DNA from: Candidatus Merdenecus merdavium
Lineage (GTDB): Bacteria; Bacillota; Clostridia; Lachnospirales; Lachnospiraceae
Direction of reading: 5' to 3'
NCBI GenBank assembly: GCA_018715425.1
Contig: DVLR01000082.1
Location: 1-8,447 of the forward strand
DNA length: 8,447 bases
This document shows positions 1 to 5,822 of the stretch, one piece after another. The translations under genes were made by a program, and so were the position numbers. Within the stretch, counting starts at the first letter, position 1; each line of letters begins with the position of its first letter. The notes under the pieces were generated by a model. That model saw only the letters and a program-made list of their open reading frames with translations. It had not been told where the DNA came from and ran no database searches.

Positions 1-278
1 AATGCTTCTTTTAAATTATCAACTTCTACCAAAATAAACAGAGAGGTATTTTTCTTAATATTCTCGTGTTCTGATTTCACAGACAGTTTTTCAAACTCTT
101 TTATTATTTGTGAAGTCTTATTATCATCAAAAAAATTATGTAGCTCATTAGGACTATATTCACTAACTATAAAATATTCTGAGTATTGAGAGTTAGTATA
201 GAAATCAAAATCTGTATCCAACTGATTAAAATGGTTATTTTGTAAAAATTTTATAATGATATCTCTCATATTAGTCAT
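1..278 (-). CDS. Partial protein, probable ABC-three-component system middle component
   Basis: The gene runs off the left end of the window; about 92 N-terminal residues are visible. The first in-frame ATG is at 278 (MTNMRDII), and a second at 269 gives MRDIIIKF. The 278 start overlaps the stop of the upstream gene by 8 bases (ATGACTAA), which implies translational coupling. GAGGG and AAAGG stretches precede the two candidate starts, so the exact start is undecided. The visible part is acidic, with an alternating pattern (YFIVSEYSPNELHNFF, then NTSLFILVEVDN). This resembles the small middle components (MC1 type) of ABC-3C conflict systems, which in known loci lie between the effector/CTD protein and an ABC ATPase. 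The family call is from recalled pattern plus position after a CTD-type gene. If correct, an SMC/Rad50-like ABC ATPase gene should follow outside the window. Confidence 0.6.
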   Translation of the reverse strand, partial: MTNMRDIIIKFLQNNHFNQLDTDFDFYTNSQYSEYFIVSEYSPNELHNFFDDNKTSQIIKEFEKLSVKSEHENIKKNTSLFILVEVDNLKEA

Positions 279-1659
279 CCTTTGGTACCCTCAAATTCTT
301 TTCTTTTGCTTTCTTAATGCTAATAAATTCCATATTTGGTTTAAAAATGTTATGTTGTACCCCAGTATTCCATTCTTCACGATATCTATTATCTGGCACG
401 CCATCAAATTCATCAATTCTATTCCCAATATGCAACTCGTCGATATCTCTATTAATAAGGAAATCATGATTAAAAGTAGCTTTTAAAAATTCTGAGTTGC
501 CAATTATTTCTTGAATTATTTTTGCAATTCTCCCAGGTCTGTCCTGTGTACTAATCAAAGAAGTTCTATAACTCTTCTCATTATCATCTAAATAACTGTA
601 TGCTTTAAATGAAAATCCCTTAATTTTCTCCAGTAATACATAAAATATATCCTCCATTGGGGCATTACGAAACAATTCTAAAAAATTTTCATCTGAATTT
701 TCGTGTGGTAACATCATTCTCACAAATTCATAAAACTCATCTTTAGCCAGAGACAGTAATTGATTATTTATTTCATCCATAAGTTTAATATCTTCCTCTT
801 CAATGTCACTTACATAATCACGACGATATTTTTCCCACCTATAGGTCAAATTATTTTTCATTTCATACACTTCATCTTTAGGAGTTTCCTTTTCAATAAT
901 GGAAAGTATTTCTCCAAAGGATATTTCTGGAAAACCAGATTCACTGTGTGCTTGTCCAATGCTATGATCCAATAATGAACCTACATATTTCAGGTATACT
1001 TGATTAAAATGCGAAGGATTATCTTTTAAAGGATTACTCCTTAGTCCTAAAATCCCTTCTATTTCAGCTATACAATAATCTCTAATTGTATCATTATTAT
1101 CATCCTGAGAAAGTGGACAATAAAACAGATTTTCAACCTGATTATACTCATAAAGGTTGATACAAGAAACATTATCTGTGTATTTTGCTCTCCCAGAATA
1201 TTTTTTCAAATAATCGCCCTTTAATAGATTAAAATCCGGTACATCTACAATCACATGTAAAAATCTGCTATCAGAGGGCACCATCATTCGCACTACATTT
1301 CCTTTGCCATCAAATTCATGAATCTGAAATCCCTTTTGATCTATTTTTTCCTTTCCATCTTCAAACTTCCTTGTTTGTATATTAAAAAGATCCGAGTAAT
1401 CCTCTCTCTCATTACCATTGACATAGGCTTTTACTTGATGCCTCGATAATACTTGATTATCATCGACAACAATATCAAAGTCCTCAGCATTCTCATATCT
1501 TATAGCATAATCCTCAAGATTTTCTATATTATTTTCAATGCACTCTCGTAATTGTCTTAGTGCTACTAAAAATCCAACTTTTCCTTGATGAATATAGCCA
1601 CTCCAACTTGGTGTTGCATTCCTATTTTGGTCAACGTTTGAACTCACCAACTTAATCAC
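271..1659 (-). CDS. ABC-three-component system effector/CTD protein with Cap4/DUF4297-like nuclease N-terminus
   Basis: This 462-aa protein begins with NATPSWSGYIHQGKVGFLVA, a signature I associate with ABC-3C proteins and related DUF4297/Cap4-type nuclease domains. Residues about 21-80 show the pattern of a divergent PD-(D/E)xK fold: GYIHQ (Gln25), a helix, YENAEDFDIVV (Glu59, Asp60, Asp62) and then HQVKAY (Gln75, Lys77). The remaining ~380 residues are helical and acidic and probably hold the ABC-3C C-terminal domain that couples to the other components. Known ABC-3C loci pair such a protein with a middle component and an ABC ATPase, proposed to act in anti-invader or DNA-surveillance conflict. 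The start is uncertain. GTG at 1659 lies directly after an in-frame TAG and has only a distant AAGGG. TTG at 1650 or GTG at 1647 would use the nearer AGGTGA. No membrane segment or signal peptide is visible. Confidence 0.7.
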   Translation of the reverse strand: MIKLVSSNVDQNRNATPSWSGYIHQGKVGFLVALRQLRECIENNIENLEDYAIRYENAEDFDIVVDDNQVLSRHQVKAYVNGNEREDYSDLFNIQTRKFEDGKEKIDQKGFQIHEFDGKGNVVRMMVPSDSRFLHVIVDVPDFNLLKGDYLKKYSGRAKYTDNVSCINLYEYNQVENLFYCPLSQDDNNDTIRDYCIAEIEGILGLRSNPLKDNPSHFNQVYLKYVGSLLDHSIGQAHSESGFPEISFGEILSIIEKETPKDEVYEMKNNLTYRWEKYRRDYVSDIEEEDIKLMDEINNQLLSLAKDEFYEFVRMMLPHENSDENFLELFRNAPMEDIFYVLLEKIKGFSFKAYSYLDDNEKSYRTSLISTQDRPGRIAKIIQEIIGNSEFLKATFNHDFLINRDIDELHIGNRIDEFDGVPDNRYREEWNTGVQHNIFKPNMEFISIKKAKEKNLRVPKDD

Positions 1660-1766
1660 CTATTATGAAGTGCCCTTTGTCAAGCCAAATAACTCATTAC
1701 CTGAACATCTATCAATGACATAAGTAAACCCTAGGAGTATATAGTCCATAGAAAGTTAACCACTCT

Positions 1767-1772
1767 ATTATA
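1767..1772 (-). promoter_or_regulatory. Candidate -10 box upstream of the ABC-3C genes
   Basis: A perfect TATAAT lies on the minus strand about 110 bases before the effector gene start, inside the gene-poor spacer where a promoter for the left-hand operon must sit. I see no good -35 hexamer 16-18 bases upstream (AACCTA-like only), so this is one candidate among several AT-rich stretches. Confidence 0.2.
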
Positions 1773-1793
1773 CGAAGATTAGGTACCTCTAGG

Positions 1794-1940
1794 TTAATAG
1801 TCCATTTCGTGAGCACTATAAATCTCGAAGCGTGAATCACCAACTATGAATCGTTCATCTGTACGGTCAATACAGTCTAACGTAGCCGGTGCCAAAAGAA
1901 GTGAAATATAGATATCCAGACCTTTAAATATTTCTAGAGC
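1794..1940 (-). pseudogene. Possible remnant of the C-terminal end of an unidentified gene
   Basis: A 48-codon open stretch bounded by TAA on both sides has no ATG, GTG or TTG start. Yet it ends in protein-like sequence (DCIDRTDERFIVGD, then SRFEIYSAHEMDY and stop). The balanced composition and alternating hydrophobic pattern suggest a leftover C-terminus rather than random sequence. I do not recognise the family, and chance cannot be excluded at this length. Confidence 0.2.
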
Positions 1941-1956
1941 TTACCTACGCCATTGA

Positions 1957-2023
1957 TATTTGACAATTTTGACACTTTTTACTTTCTTAAAAATTTTTGT
2001 AACTCATGTATCTGACAATTTTT
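1957..2023. repeat. TTTGACA repeats in AT-rich DNA
   Basis: On the plus strand the sequence reads TTTGACAAT directly followed by TTTGACACT (about 1959-1976), and a third copy, TCTGACAATTTTT, lies at about 2011-2023. The shared core is T-x-TGACA-x-T with AT-rich flanks. Such spaced copies could be operator sites or worn element ends; alternatively, TTGACA may act as -35 boxes on the plus strand. No partner -10 or plus-strand gene was identified. Confidence 0.25.
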
Positions 2024-2026
2024 CAC

Positions 2027-2158
2027 TCACTGAATATAGCCATGTGCGATAGCAGTCACAGCAACATTATGAGGTCTTCCCATTATAATCATCTTCCAAC
2101 TTTTTGTTAGAAAATCCCATAAACACACTCCACTTTCATAAACAATTATTTTTTGATA
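2027..2158 (-). pseudogene. Possible degraded IS110/IS116/IS902-type transposase fragment
   Basis: A 43-codon open stretch ends in GRPHNVAVTAIAHGYIQ and stop. This recalls the conserved C-terminal stretch of IS110-family transposases (GKPxxVAVxAVAxK...). The preceding residues (IIVYESGVCLWDFL) loosely resemble the EA-x-G-x-Y region of the same family, which normally lies more than 200 residues upstream, so an internally deleted relic is one reading. No start, terminal repeat or target duplication is visible. The resemblance is short and from memory. Confidence 0.22.
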
Positions 2159-2199
2159 TCAGCTTTTTATCTTCTCCAAATTGCCAATAATAATTTACT

Positions 2200-2328
2200 C
2201 TACTTGAGTGCATTTTTTGTCATCCATACCACGCACTCACAATGGCTTGATACGACAGGAAGTACGTCTATGCCACCTGTACGTATGTCTAAACATATCG
2301 AGCACATTTTAACGTTTACTACTTTCAT
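2200..2328 (-). CDS. Small 42-aa cysteine-motif protein
   Basis: An ATG at 2328 lies 4 bases after the PLD-gene stop, with GGAG (2339-2336) seven bases upstream, an excellent ribosome site embedded in the last PLD codons. The product has a CxxC pair (Cys9, Cys12) and a second HCEC cluster (Cys30, Cys32 with His29), the layout of a minimal zinc-knuckle or ribbon: KMCSICLDIRTGG, then VVSSHCECVVW. The spacing and ribosome site make co-translation with the PLD gene likely. It could instead be the start of a longer gene truncated by the degraded DNA that follows. I do not recognise a family. A zinc-binding accessory role is inference from the cysteine pattern only. Confidence 0.5.
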   Translation of the reverse strand: MKVVNVKMCSICLDIRTGGIDVLPVVSSHCECVVWMTKNALK

Positions 2329-2332
2329 AACG

Positions 2333-3088
2333 TTACTCCATATACAAATTCATAAATTCCTGTGCAAATTTGAACACAAATTCATGATCTAGTGCCGTCG
2401 CTAAAGTTTCATCGTTATTATTAGCTGTAGGTGTCCAATTGTACGAACCATGCATTACATAGTCCATGTCGATTATGCAAAACTTATCGTGCATTCTATT
2501 ATAATCATTGTATCCCCAACGTTTGATTACCTTGACGTCAAAACCATCACTTTTTAACTTTGTAATCATACGTCTATTTGATTCTTCCTCTGACACAATT
2601 ATTCTAACATTTAATCCTTGATTCTTTTTAGCCAATAACTCATTAATTATTGCTTCATTTGAAAACCAAGCAACAGCTGCCCAGACTAAAAACTTCGCGT
2701 TTCTAATTCCTTGAATAACAGTATCTTGAATTTCGTCAAAAACGACATCATATTCTGTTACTTCTGATGTTGTATCCATCACAAGAGGTCTTATTTCTAC
2801 CTTTTGCAGAGCATACTCATCCGATTCTTCATATACATATCTAACCAGTTTGTTTAGTTCTTCATATCTGTCATTAGCTTCATCTAAAAGTGGTACCGGA
2901 AAACGTAATTCTATAACTTCCCACTTTTGATAAGGTTTTCCACCTCTAACAAAAGAACATTGCTGAACATAATTAATTTCTGCTCTAGCCAACATTCTTA
3001 TAAGTTGTTCTCTACCATTCAGTTCCTTAAAAGACCTGTCATATTTGAGAACTTCGATTGCGGTTTTTATAAACGCTTGCCTATTCAT
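2333..3088 (-). CDS. Phospholipase D superfamily (single HKD) nuclease-like protein
   Basis: Numbered from the longer possible start at 3106, the C-terminal half carries one complete HKD motif: MHDKFCIID (His206, Lys208, Asp213), followed by HGSYNWT (Gly220, Ser221, Asn223) and NNNDETL. Before it is the core strand-helix FLVWAAVAWFSNEAI, and LNVRIIV follows. Single-HKD members such as Nuc and BfiI dimerise to form one phosphodiesterase site, so a homodimeric nuclease is the likely role. Residues about 8-115 form a conserved-looking N-terminal domain (FKELNGREQL, KKWEVIELRFP-like) of unknown role. Three clustered Mets exist at 3106, 3097 and 3088. I chose 3088 because AGAGG lies 9 bases before it, while the other two have no properly spaced site. 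This gives an 8-base overlap with the upstream gene. No signal peptide is present, so it should be cytoplasmic. The pair with the upstream unknown gene looks like a functional unit. Confidence 0.85.
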   Translation of the reverse strand: MNRQAFIKTAIEVLKYDRSFKELNGREQLIRMLARAEINYVQQCSFVRGGKPYQKWEVIELRFPVPLLDEANDRYEELNKLVRYVYEESDEYALQKVEIRPLVMDTTSEVTEYDVVFDEIQDTVIQGIRNAKFLVWAAVAWFSNEAIINELLAKKNQGLNVRIIVSEEESNRRMITKLKSDGFDVKVIKRWGYNDYNRMHDKFCIIDMDYVMHGSYNWTPTANNNDETLATALDHEFVFKFAQEFMNLYME

Positions 3089-3521
3089 TTTCTTCATCCT
3101 CTTCATAGTCTGCAGAAGTTAATAATACAGCCGGAGTATACTCGCAGTCAGGAACCAAATTTTTAATCATTCCAAACAATTCATTAAAATAATCACCTGG
3201 AACCCAATATATTTCCTTAAACTTAGTTTTGTCCGCATACGTAATATTAAACTCTATGCCGCCAATATCTGTACAAAATTCGTCGATGCCTCTTTCAATG
3301 ATTTCTGATATCATCTTTGCAATATGATCAAACTTCATTTTAAATATTGGACTGTTTGTTTTATAACTCCATTTTCTTTTGGGATTAATCACTGTTTCTA
3401 TGGAAGAAACATACTCATAAGATATCGATTCTGATGTGATGGTTATTTTGTCATTATAAGCTTCATCAATACAGCAATATCCAGACGCGCCTTTTATCAC
3501 TATTCGAATTATATCTTCCAT
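3081..3521 (-). CDS. Conserved-looking protein of unknown function, partner of the PLD protein
   Basis: This 146-aa protein begins MEDIIRIVIKGASGYCCIDE. I chose ATG 3521 over the upstream in-frame ATG at 3542 because a perfect AGGAGGTG sits 4-6 bases before 3521. Visible features are a GYCC motif, a basic stretch NPKRKWSYKTNSPIF, FCTDIGGIEFNITY, a tryptophan-proline turn (YWVPGDYF), and an acidic tail ending EEDEENE. The mixed alpha/beta pattern with charged surface suggests a small globular cytoplasmic protein. The acidic tail overlaps the start of the PLD gene by 8 bases, so the two should be made together. I recall similar proteins only as hypothetical in clostridial genomes near PLD or helicase genes. 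Roles such as antitoxin-like or substrate-presenting partner of the PLD protein are speculation. Confidence 0.8.
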   Translation of the reverse strand: MEDIIRIVIKGASGYCCIDEAYNDKITITSESISYEYVSSIETVINPKRKWSYKTNSPIFKMKFDHIAKMISEIIERGIDEFCTDIGGIEFNITYADKTKFKEIYWVPGDYFNELFGMIKNLVPDCEYTPAVLLTSADYEEDEENE

Positions 3522-3525
3522 ATTA

Positions 3526-3533
3526 CACCTCCT
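3526..3533 (-). promoter_or_regulatory. Shine-Dalgarno site that fixes the start of the 146-aa protein
   Basis: AGGAGGTG is a perfect anti-16S match 4 bases before ATG 3521. It is the strongest ribosome site in the central operon and rules out the upstream in-frame ATG at 3542, which would fold this site into coding sequence. Confidence 0.85.
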
Positions 3534-3542
3534 CTGAAGCAC

Positions 3543-3941
3543 TTACATTAATTTTTCAATTTTTGATATAAGTGTGATATCTGCCGGCAACCACTGCACC
3601 TCATACAACGATTCCTTGGTAAGCCAGCGTGCTGATTCCGCCTCTAACAGCTTTAGTTCACCTTCTATTACTTCGCACCAGAAACAATCCATTGATAAGT
3701 GAAAGGTTGGGTAATCATATTCAATAGTATCTATCAAATCTCCCACCTTAATATCCGTTTCTAATTCTTCTTTTATTTCTCTGACGAGAGCTTGCTGTGG
3801 TGTCTCACCGGCCTCTACTTTTCCGCCGGAAAACTCCCACTGTCCATTAAATTCACCATAGCCTCTAGCTGTAGCAAATATTCGATTCTTTTCTTTTAGT
3901 GAATGACAAATTACCGCAGCTACTACTTTTACAGTTTTCAT
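3543..3941 (-). CDS. NUDIX hydrolase (MutT/NudG-like)
   Basis: This 132-aa protein, the usual length for a single NUDIX domain, contains the NUDIX box at residues 40-62: G40, KVEAG, E46, then R54 E55 I K E58 E59. The metal-binding REIKEE core is intact. The second glycine of the consensus (EExG) is Glu61. The lead-in RGYGEFNGQWEFSGGKVEAG closely follows MutT and CTP-pyrophosphohydrolase relatives (GxWEFPGGK), suggesting a (oxidised or methylated) nucleoside-triphosphate pyrophosphohydrolase. Substrate cannot be read from sequence. GAGG lies 6 bases before ATG 3941, and the gene starts 11 bases after the Tudor-like piece and ends 21 bases before the next gene, so it is inside the operon. In such a setting it might sanitise modified nucleotides or hydrolyse a nucleotide signal; this is inference. 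It could also be a passenger housekeeping gene. Confidence 0.93.
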   Translation of the reverse strand: MKTVKVVAAVICHSLKEKNRIFATARGYGEFNGQWEFSGGKVEAGETPQQALVREIKEELETDIKVGDLIDTIEYDYPTFHLSMDCFWCEVIEGELKLLEAESARWLTKESLYEVQWLPADITLISKIEKLM

Positions 3942-3952
3942 AATAGCCTCAC

Positions 3953-4276
3953 TTAAATAAACTCTAACAGTTTATTGTTCACGCAGAATTCGTACCCCAT
4001 CTTCTTCAGACCTACTTTGTCAAATTCTACTGCGATTGTGGTTCCCTCGATAGCTGTAATAACACCTGTACCAAAAGATTTATGTTTTACGGCCTTTCCT
4101 ACAATATCAGCAGGAATAACTACTGGAGACTTTGGTTCAGGCTTTGGAATGACAGGTTGTACTACAACTGGTGCCTTACCTTTACTCTTTTTCTTATCTG
4201 CGATCATCTTTGCATATTCTGCATCAACGTTTTTACCACGTGTCTTATAGTCATCCATATCCTTAAAAACAAACAT
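3953..4276 (-). CDS. PcrA/UvrD C-terminal Tudor-like domain protein, apparently the detached C-terminal half of the SRA-like protein
   Basis: Residues 1-57 are a charged helix (MDDYKTRGKNVDAEYAKMIA, lysines) and a proline-rich linker. Residues 58-107 form a domain of the type found at the C-terminus of PcrA/UvrD helicases: IVGKAVKHKSFGTGVITAIE, then IAVEFDKVGLKKMG and LLEFI. In PcrA this fold contacts RNA polymerase; elsewhere it is a general SH3/Tudor-like interaction module. ATG 4276 follows the TAA of the SRA-like gene with no gap and in the same reading frame. There is no ribosome site upstream (only AAAAAG). A free-standing gene would normally have one, so this is most likely the C-terminal part of a protein that reads through the stop in relatives, or that is made here by readthrough or stop-start reinitiation. 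The stop could have come from a CAA or AAA codon by a single change. Confidence 0.75.
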   Translation of the reverse strand: MFVFKDMDDYKTRGKNVDAEYAKMIADKKKSKGKAPVVVQPVIPKPEPKSPVVIPADIVGKAVKHKSFGTGVITAIEGTTIAVEFDKVGLKKMGYEFCVNNKLLEFI

Positions 4277-4633
4277 TTATGGCTTTTTAACGTCATTATC
4301 AGGTACCGGGCGAACAGGGAACATCCAAACCTTTCTGTCATTACCATCTTCACCAGGTTGAATTTCTGTGTAAGTTTTACTTACAAGCTCGATTCTTCCA
4401 CAATAAATGTATTCACCAGCATCGATTACTTCGAATAAATGTACATCAACGCCATTATGCCCACACTCTGCTAATGTCGCATTCTGGGCCCAATTGATAT
4501 CCTGGTCACCAGATTTGCCCATACCGGTATAATGCAAAACTCCTCCGATCCATTTATCATGATAAATGCCCTTTGTAAAATCAGAGACAATAACCAGTGT
4601 ATTGGTAGTTCTAGAGCGACGCATTCCGCCCAT
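4277..4633 (-). CDS. SRA-like (McrA-type reader) domain protein, N-terminus probably upstream of first ATG
   Basis: The 118-aa reading from ATG 4633 contains GGMRRSRTTNTLVIVSDFTK, then WIGGVLHYTGMGKSGDQD, LAECGHNGVDVHLFEV, YIYCGRIELV and DRKVWMFPVRP. I recognise this as the N-terminal domain of McrA-like HNH endonucleases, an SRA-like fold proposed to read modified cytosine. Here there is no HNH domain. In relatives the domain begins before GGMRRS with a short segment and F-x-x-G. The same frame continues upstream of the ATG as KNADVVETFKCGN, back to an in-frame TAA at 4681-4679, with no ATG, GTG or TTG in between and no good ribosome site. The true N-terminus is therefore either non-AUG or joined to the overlapping nuclease gene by a +1 shift at the A6 tract 4668-4673. 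The C-terminal end is abrupt at TAA 4279-4277, with the Tudor-like piece in the same frame. A modified-DNA sensor role is inference from the family. Confidence 0.75.
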   Translation of the reverse strand: MGGMRRSRTTNTLVIVSDFTKGIYHDKWIGGVLHYTGMGKSGDQDINWAQNATLAECGHNGVDVHLFEVIDAGEYIYCGRIELVSKTYTEIQPGEDGNDRKVWMFPVRPVPDNDVKKP

Positions 4634-4652
4634 ATTACCACACTTAAAAGTC

Positions 4653-5519
4653 TCAACAACATCCGCGTTTTTTAATATTTAACCTATTTTTAATCCTGGA
4701 TCGAAAGCCATCATCCATTGCTTTTTGAATTAATGCCTTACGTTCATCAGTTAACTCACCAAATTCAGGTGTATATTTGATGCCCGATTCAGTTTCAATA
4801 GCTGTAATACGAGCACAGATTTTTCCAATAGCACGTACGCTCTTCTGTTTGTATAACCCAAGATAATCATGCGCTCTAAACCCACGCTCAGCTTTATCAT
4901 AATAAATGTTATTGCCAATATTAAAATCAATTGTAGTACCAGCAAGCTGCATACGTAGATACTTCCAGGAATCAGAAACAGGAATCAAACCATCCTTATA
5001 ACAATAATTCAAATAGTCCTCCAACACATCCTGCATTTCGTAATCTCTGTCATCAATTACTTCTCTGATGGCATTTGCCATCATTTCAAAGGTTGTATTG
5101 ATATGTATTACTGGATAGGTTTGAGTTGCGTTATATTCTTTTAACTGATTCTCAAAATCTACAAGTTTTTCTTCGGACATCCATTCGGAGGCAAGCGTAA
5201 TCATCACTTTATTCTTTTCATCTCCGAAAGATTTTAGATGTCTCATTAATTGATCAGAGTAAAACCAATCCGTCAACTTCGTTTCTACAACAATCTTGAA
5301 TCCTTCTTGTGTAATCGTTGCATCAGGTATTCTATCCACGCTCTTTTCCTGCAATGCAAAAACCAACTCCGGTTCAAAGGAATCCGCGAAAAATTCCGAT
5401 TTCAAAAATCTGAAAAATTTATCTGATGAGTAAGAATATAGGCGTGACAAAAGCAACATGGTATTGGCCGTAGCCACGTTTTCTTTCTCATGATATCTTT
5501 GGAAATAATGTATTTTCAT
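4653..5519 (-). CDS. PD-(D/E)xK nuclease-family protein
   Basis: This 288-aa protein shows a textbook restriction-type active site at residues 49-95: FEPELVFALQ (motif I Glu), RIPDATI (Asp66), then FKIVVETKL (Glu79-Thr-Lys81) and SDQLMRHL (Gln90). The N-terminal MKIHYFQRYHEKENVATANT helix, with RYxxKENxxTxNT, is typical of this nuclease family in Firmicute defence regions. Residues 160-270 are a second, mostly helical domain with aromatic residues (SWKYLRMQLAG, RAHDYLGLY) that may bind DNA or partner proteins. ATG 5519 follows GGAGGTGG with spacing of about 9-12 bases. The last residues (KKRGCC) overlap the SRA-like frame. Dropping one A from the A6 tract at 4668-4673 would turn the tail into RLNIKNADVVETFKCGNM, running on into the SRA-like domain. 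A DNA-cutting role is supported by the intact motifs; substrate choice is unknown. Confidence 0.85.
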   Translation of the reverse strand: MKIHYFQRYHEKENVATANTMLLLSRLYSYSSDKFFRFLKSEFFADSFEPELVFALQEKSVDRIPDATITQEGFKIVVETKLTDWFYSDQLMRHLKSFGDEKNKVMITLASEWMSEEKLVDFENQLKEYNATQTYPVIHINTTFEMMANAIREVIDDRDYEMQDVLEDYLNYCYKDGLIPVSDSWKYLRMQLAGTTIDFNIGNNIYYDKAERGFRAHDYLGLYKQKSVRAIGKICARITAIETESGIKYTPEFGELTDERKALIQKAMDDGFRSRIKNRLNIKKRGCC

Positions 5520-5543
5520 AGCGGTATTCCACCTCCGAAGTTA

Positions 5544-5822
5544 TTATCTATTTAAGTACCACACAAAGTGGTCAAATTTCCTTTTTCTGTTTTCTATCGT
5601 AATTATTAACTCGTCCAACTTTCCAGTTATGTAATCATTGTACGCTTTGTAATTAAATGTATCTTGCCATTGTTGAATCTGTCCTTTGGACACATCGTCA
5701 AAATATCTAGGAAGGTAATCCTTTAGTACTGTGTCCAAAATCGAGAAATCATCGTTCTCGTATAAATTACTGTTGTGGTAGCAGCAGTATTTAGACGCAA
5801 AAGAGAATAAAATTTTTTCCAT
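5544..5822 (-). CDS. 'FASKYCCYHN' domain protein, probably the C-terminal half of the wHTH protein
   Basis: From ATG 5822 this is a 92-residue piece beginning MEKILFSFASKYCCYHNSNL, followed by FSILDTVLKDYLPRYF, FNYKAYNDYITGKLDE and ending RKFDHFVWYLNR. The F(A)xKYCxxHN then (Y)DxxVxxxL pattern is a recurring helical domain in accessory proteins of Firmicutes, function unknown. A TTG at 5834 (LVVMEK) is an alternative start. No ribosome site sits near either start; the closest is GAGG 24 bases before the ATG. Removing one A from the A6 tract at 5813-5818 joins the wHTH protein (ARSNGK) directly to ILFSFASKYC with no stop. This looks like one ~245-aa protein broken by +1 base. The alternative is real overlapping genes with coupled translation, which the lack of a ribosome site makes less likely. 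Confidence 0.65.
   Translation of the reverse strand: MEKILFSFASKYCCYHNSNLYENDDFSILDTVLKDYLPRYFDDVSKGQIQQWQDTFNYKAYNDYITGKLDELIITIENRKRKFDHFVWYLNR

Larger units (their letters stand above)
1660..2199. other. Gene-poor spacer between the two operons
   Basis: This 540-base stretch separates the PLD/cysteine-protein end of the central operon from the ABC-3C genes. I see no intact gene and no convincing GC-rich hairpin followed by a T run on the minus strand. It contains short open stretches that look like dead coding sequence (1794-1940 and 2027-2158), an AT-rich repeat zone (1957-2023) and a short ORF of 28 codons at 1663-1749 (MDYILLGFTYVIDRC...). That ORF ends three bases before the GTG start of the effector gene and has no clear ribosome site. 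Base composition is less AT-extreme around 1850-1900 than in the flanking genes, which fits an insertion of different origin. Confidence 0.5.

Noticed and set aside
256..975. Plus-strand open frames opposite the ABC-3C effector gene
   Set aside because: Membrane-like Phe/Ile-rich translations antisense to an acidic, Glu/Asp-rich gene are expected by base complement and carry no independent support.
1663..1749. 28-aa ORF (MDYILLGFTYVIDRC...) just before the ABC-3C effector as a leader peptide
   Set aside because: It has no well-spaced ribosome site and no repeat codons or attenuator hairpin. It is too short to separate from chance, so it is mentioned only under the spacer.
2153..2392. Plus-strand open frame of 79 codons overlapping the end of the PLD gene
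   Set aside because: It overlaps the well-supported PLD and Cys-peptide genes antisense, is rich in Ile/Thr/His in a way typical of a shadow frame, and has no ribosome site.
3975..4438. Two plus-strand open frames opposite the Tudor-like and SRA-like genes
   Set aside because: Both are antisense to segments with recognisable domains, and their composition (hydrophobic, Phe/Thr/Tyr-rich) is that of reverse-strand shadows.
4471..4945. Minus-strand alternative frames inside the SRA-like and PD-(D/E)xK genes
   Set aside because: They lie entirely inside genes with conserved motifs in another frame. Their Leu/Ile/Met-rich sequences arise from the codon pattern of the real frame.
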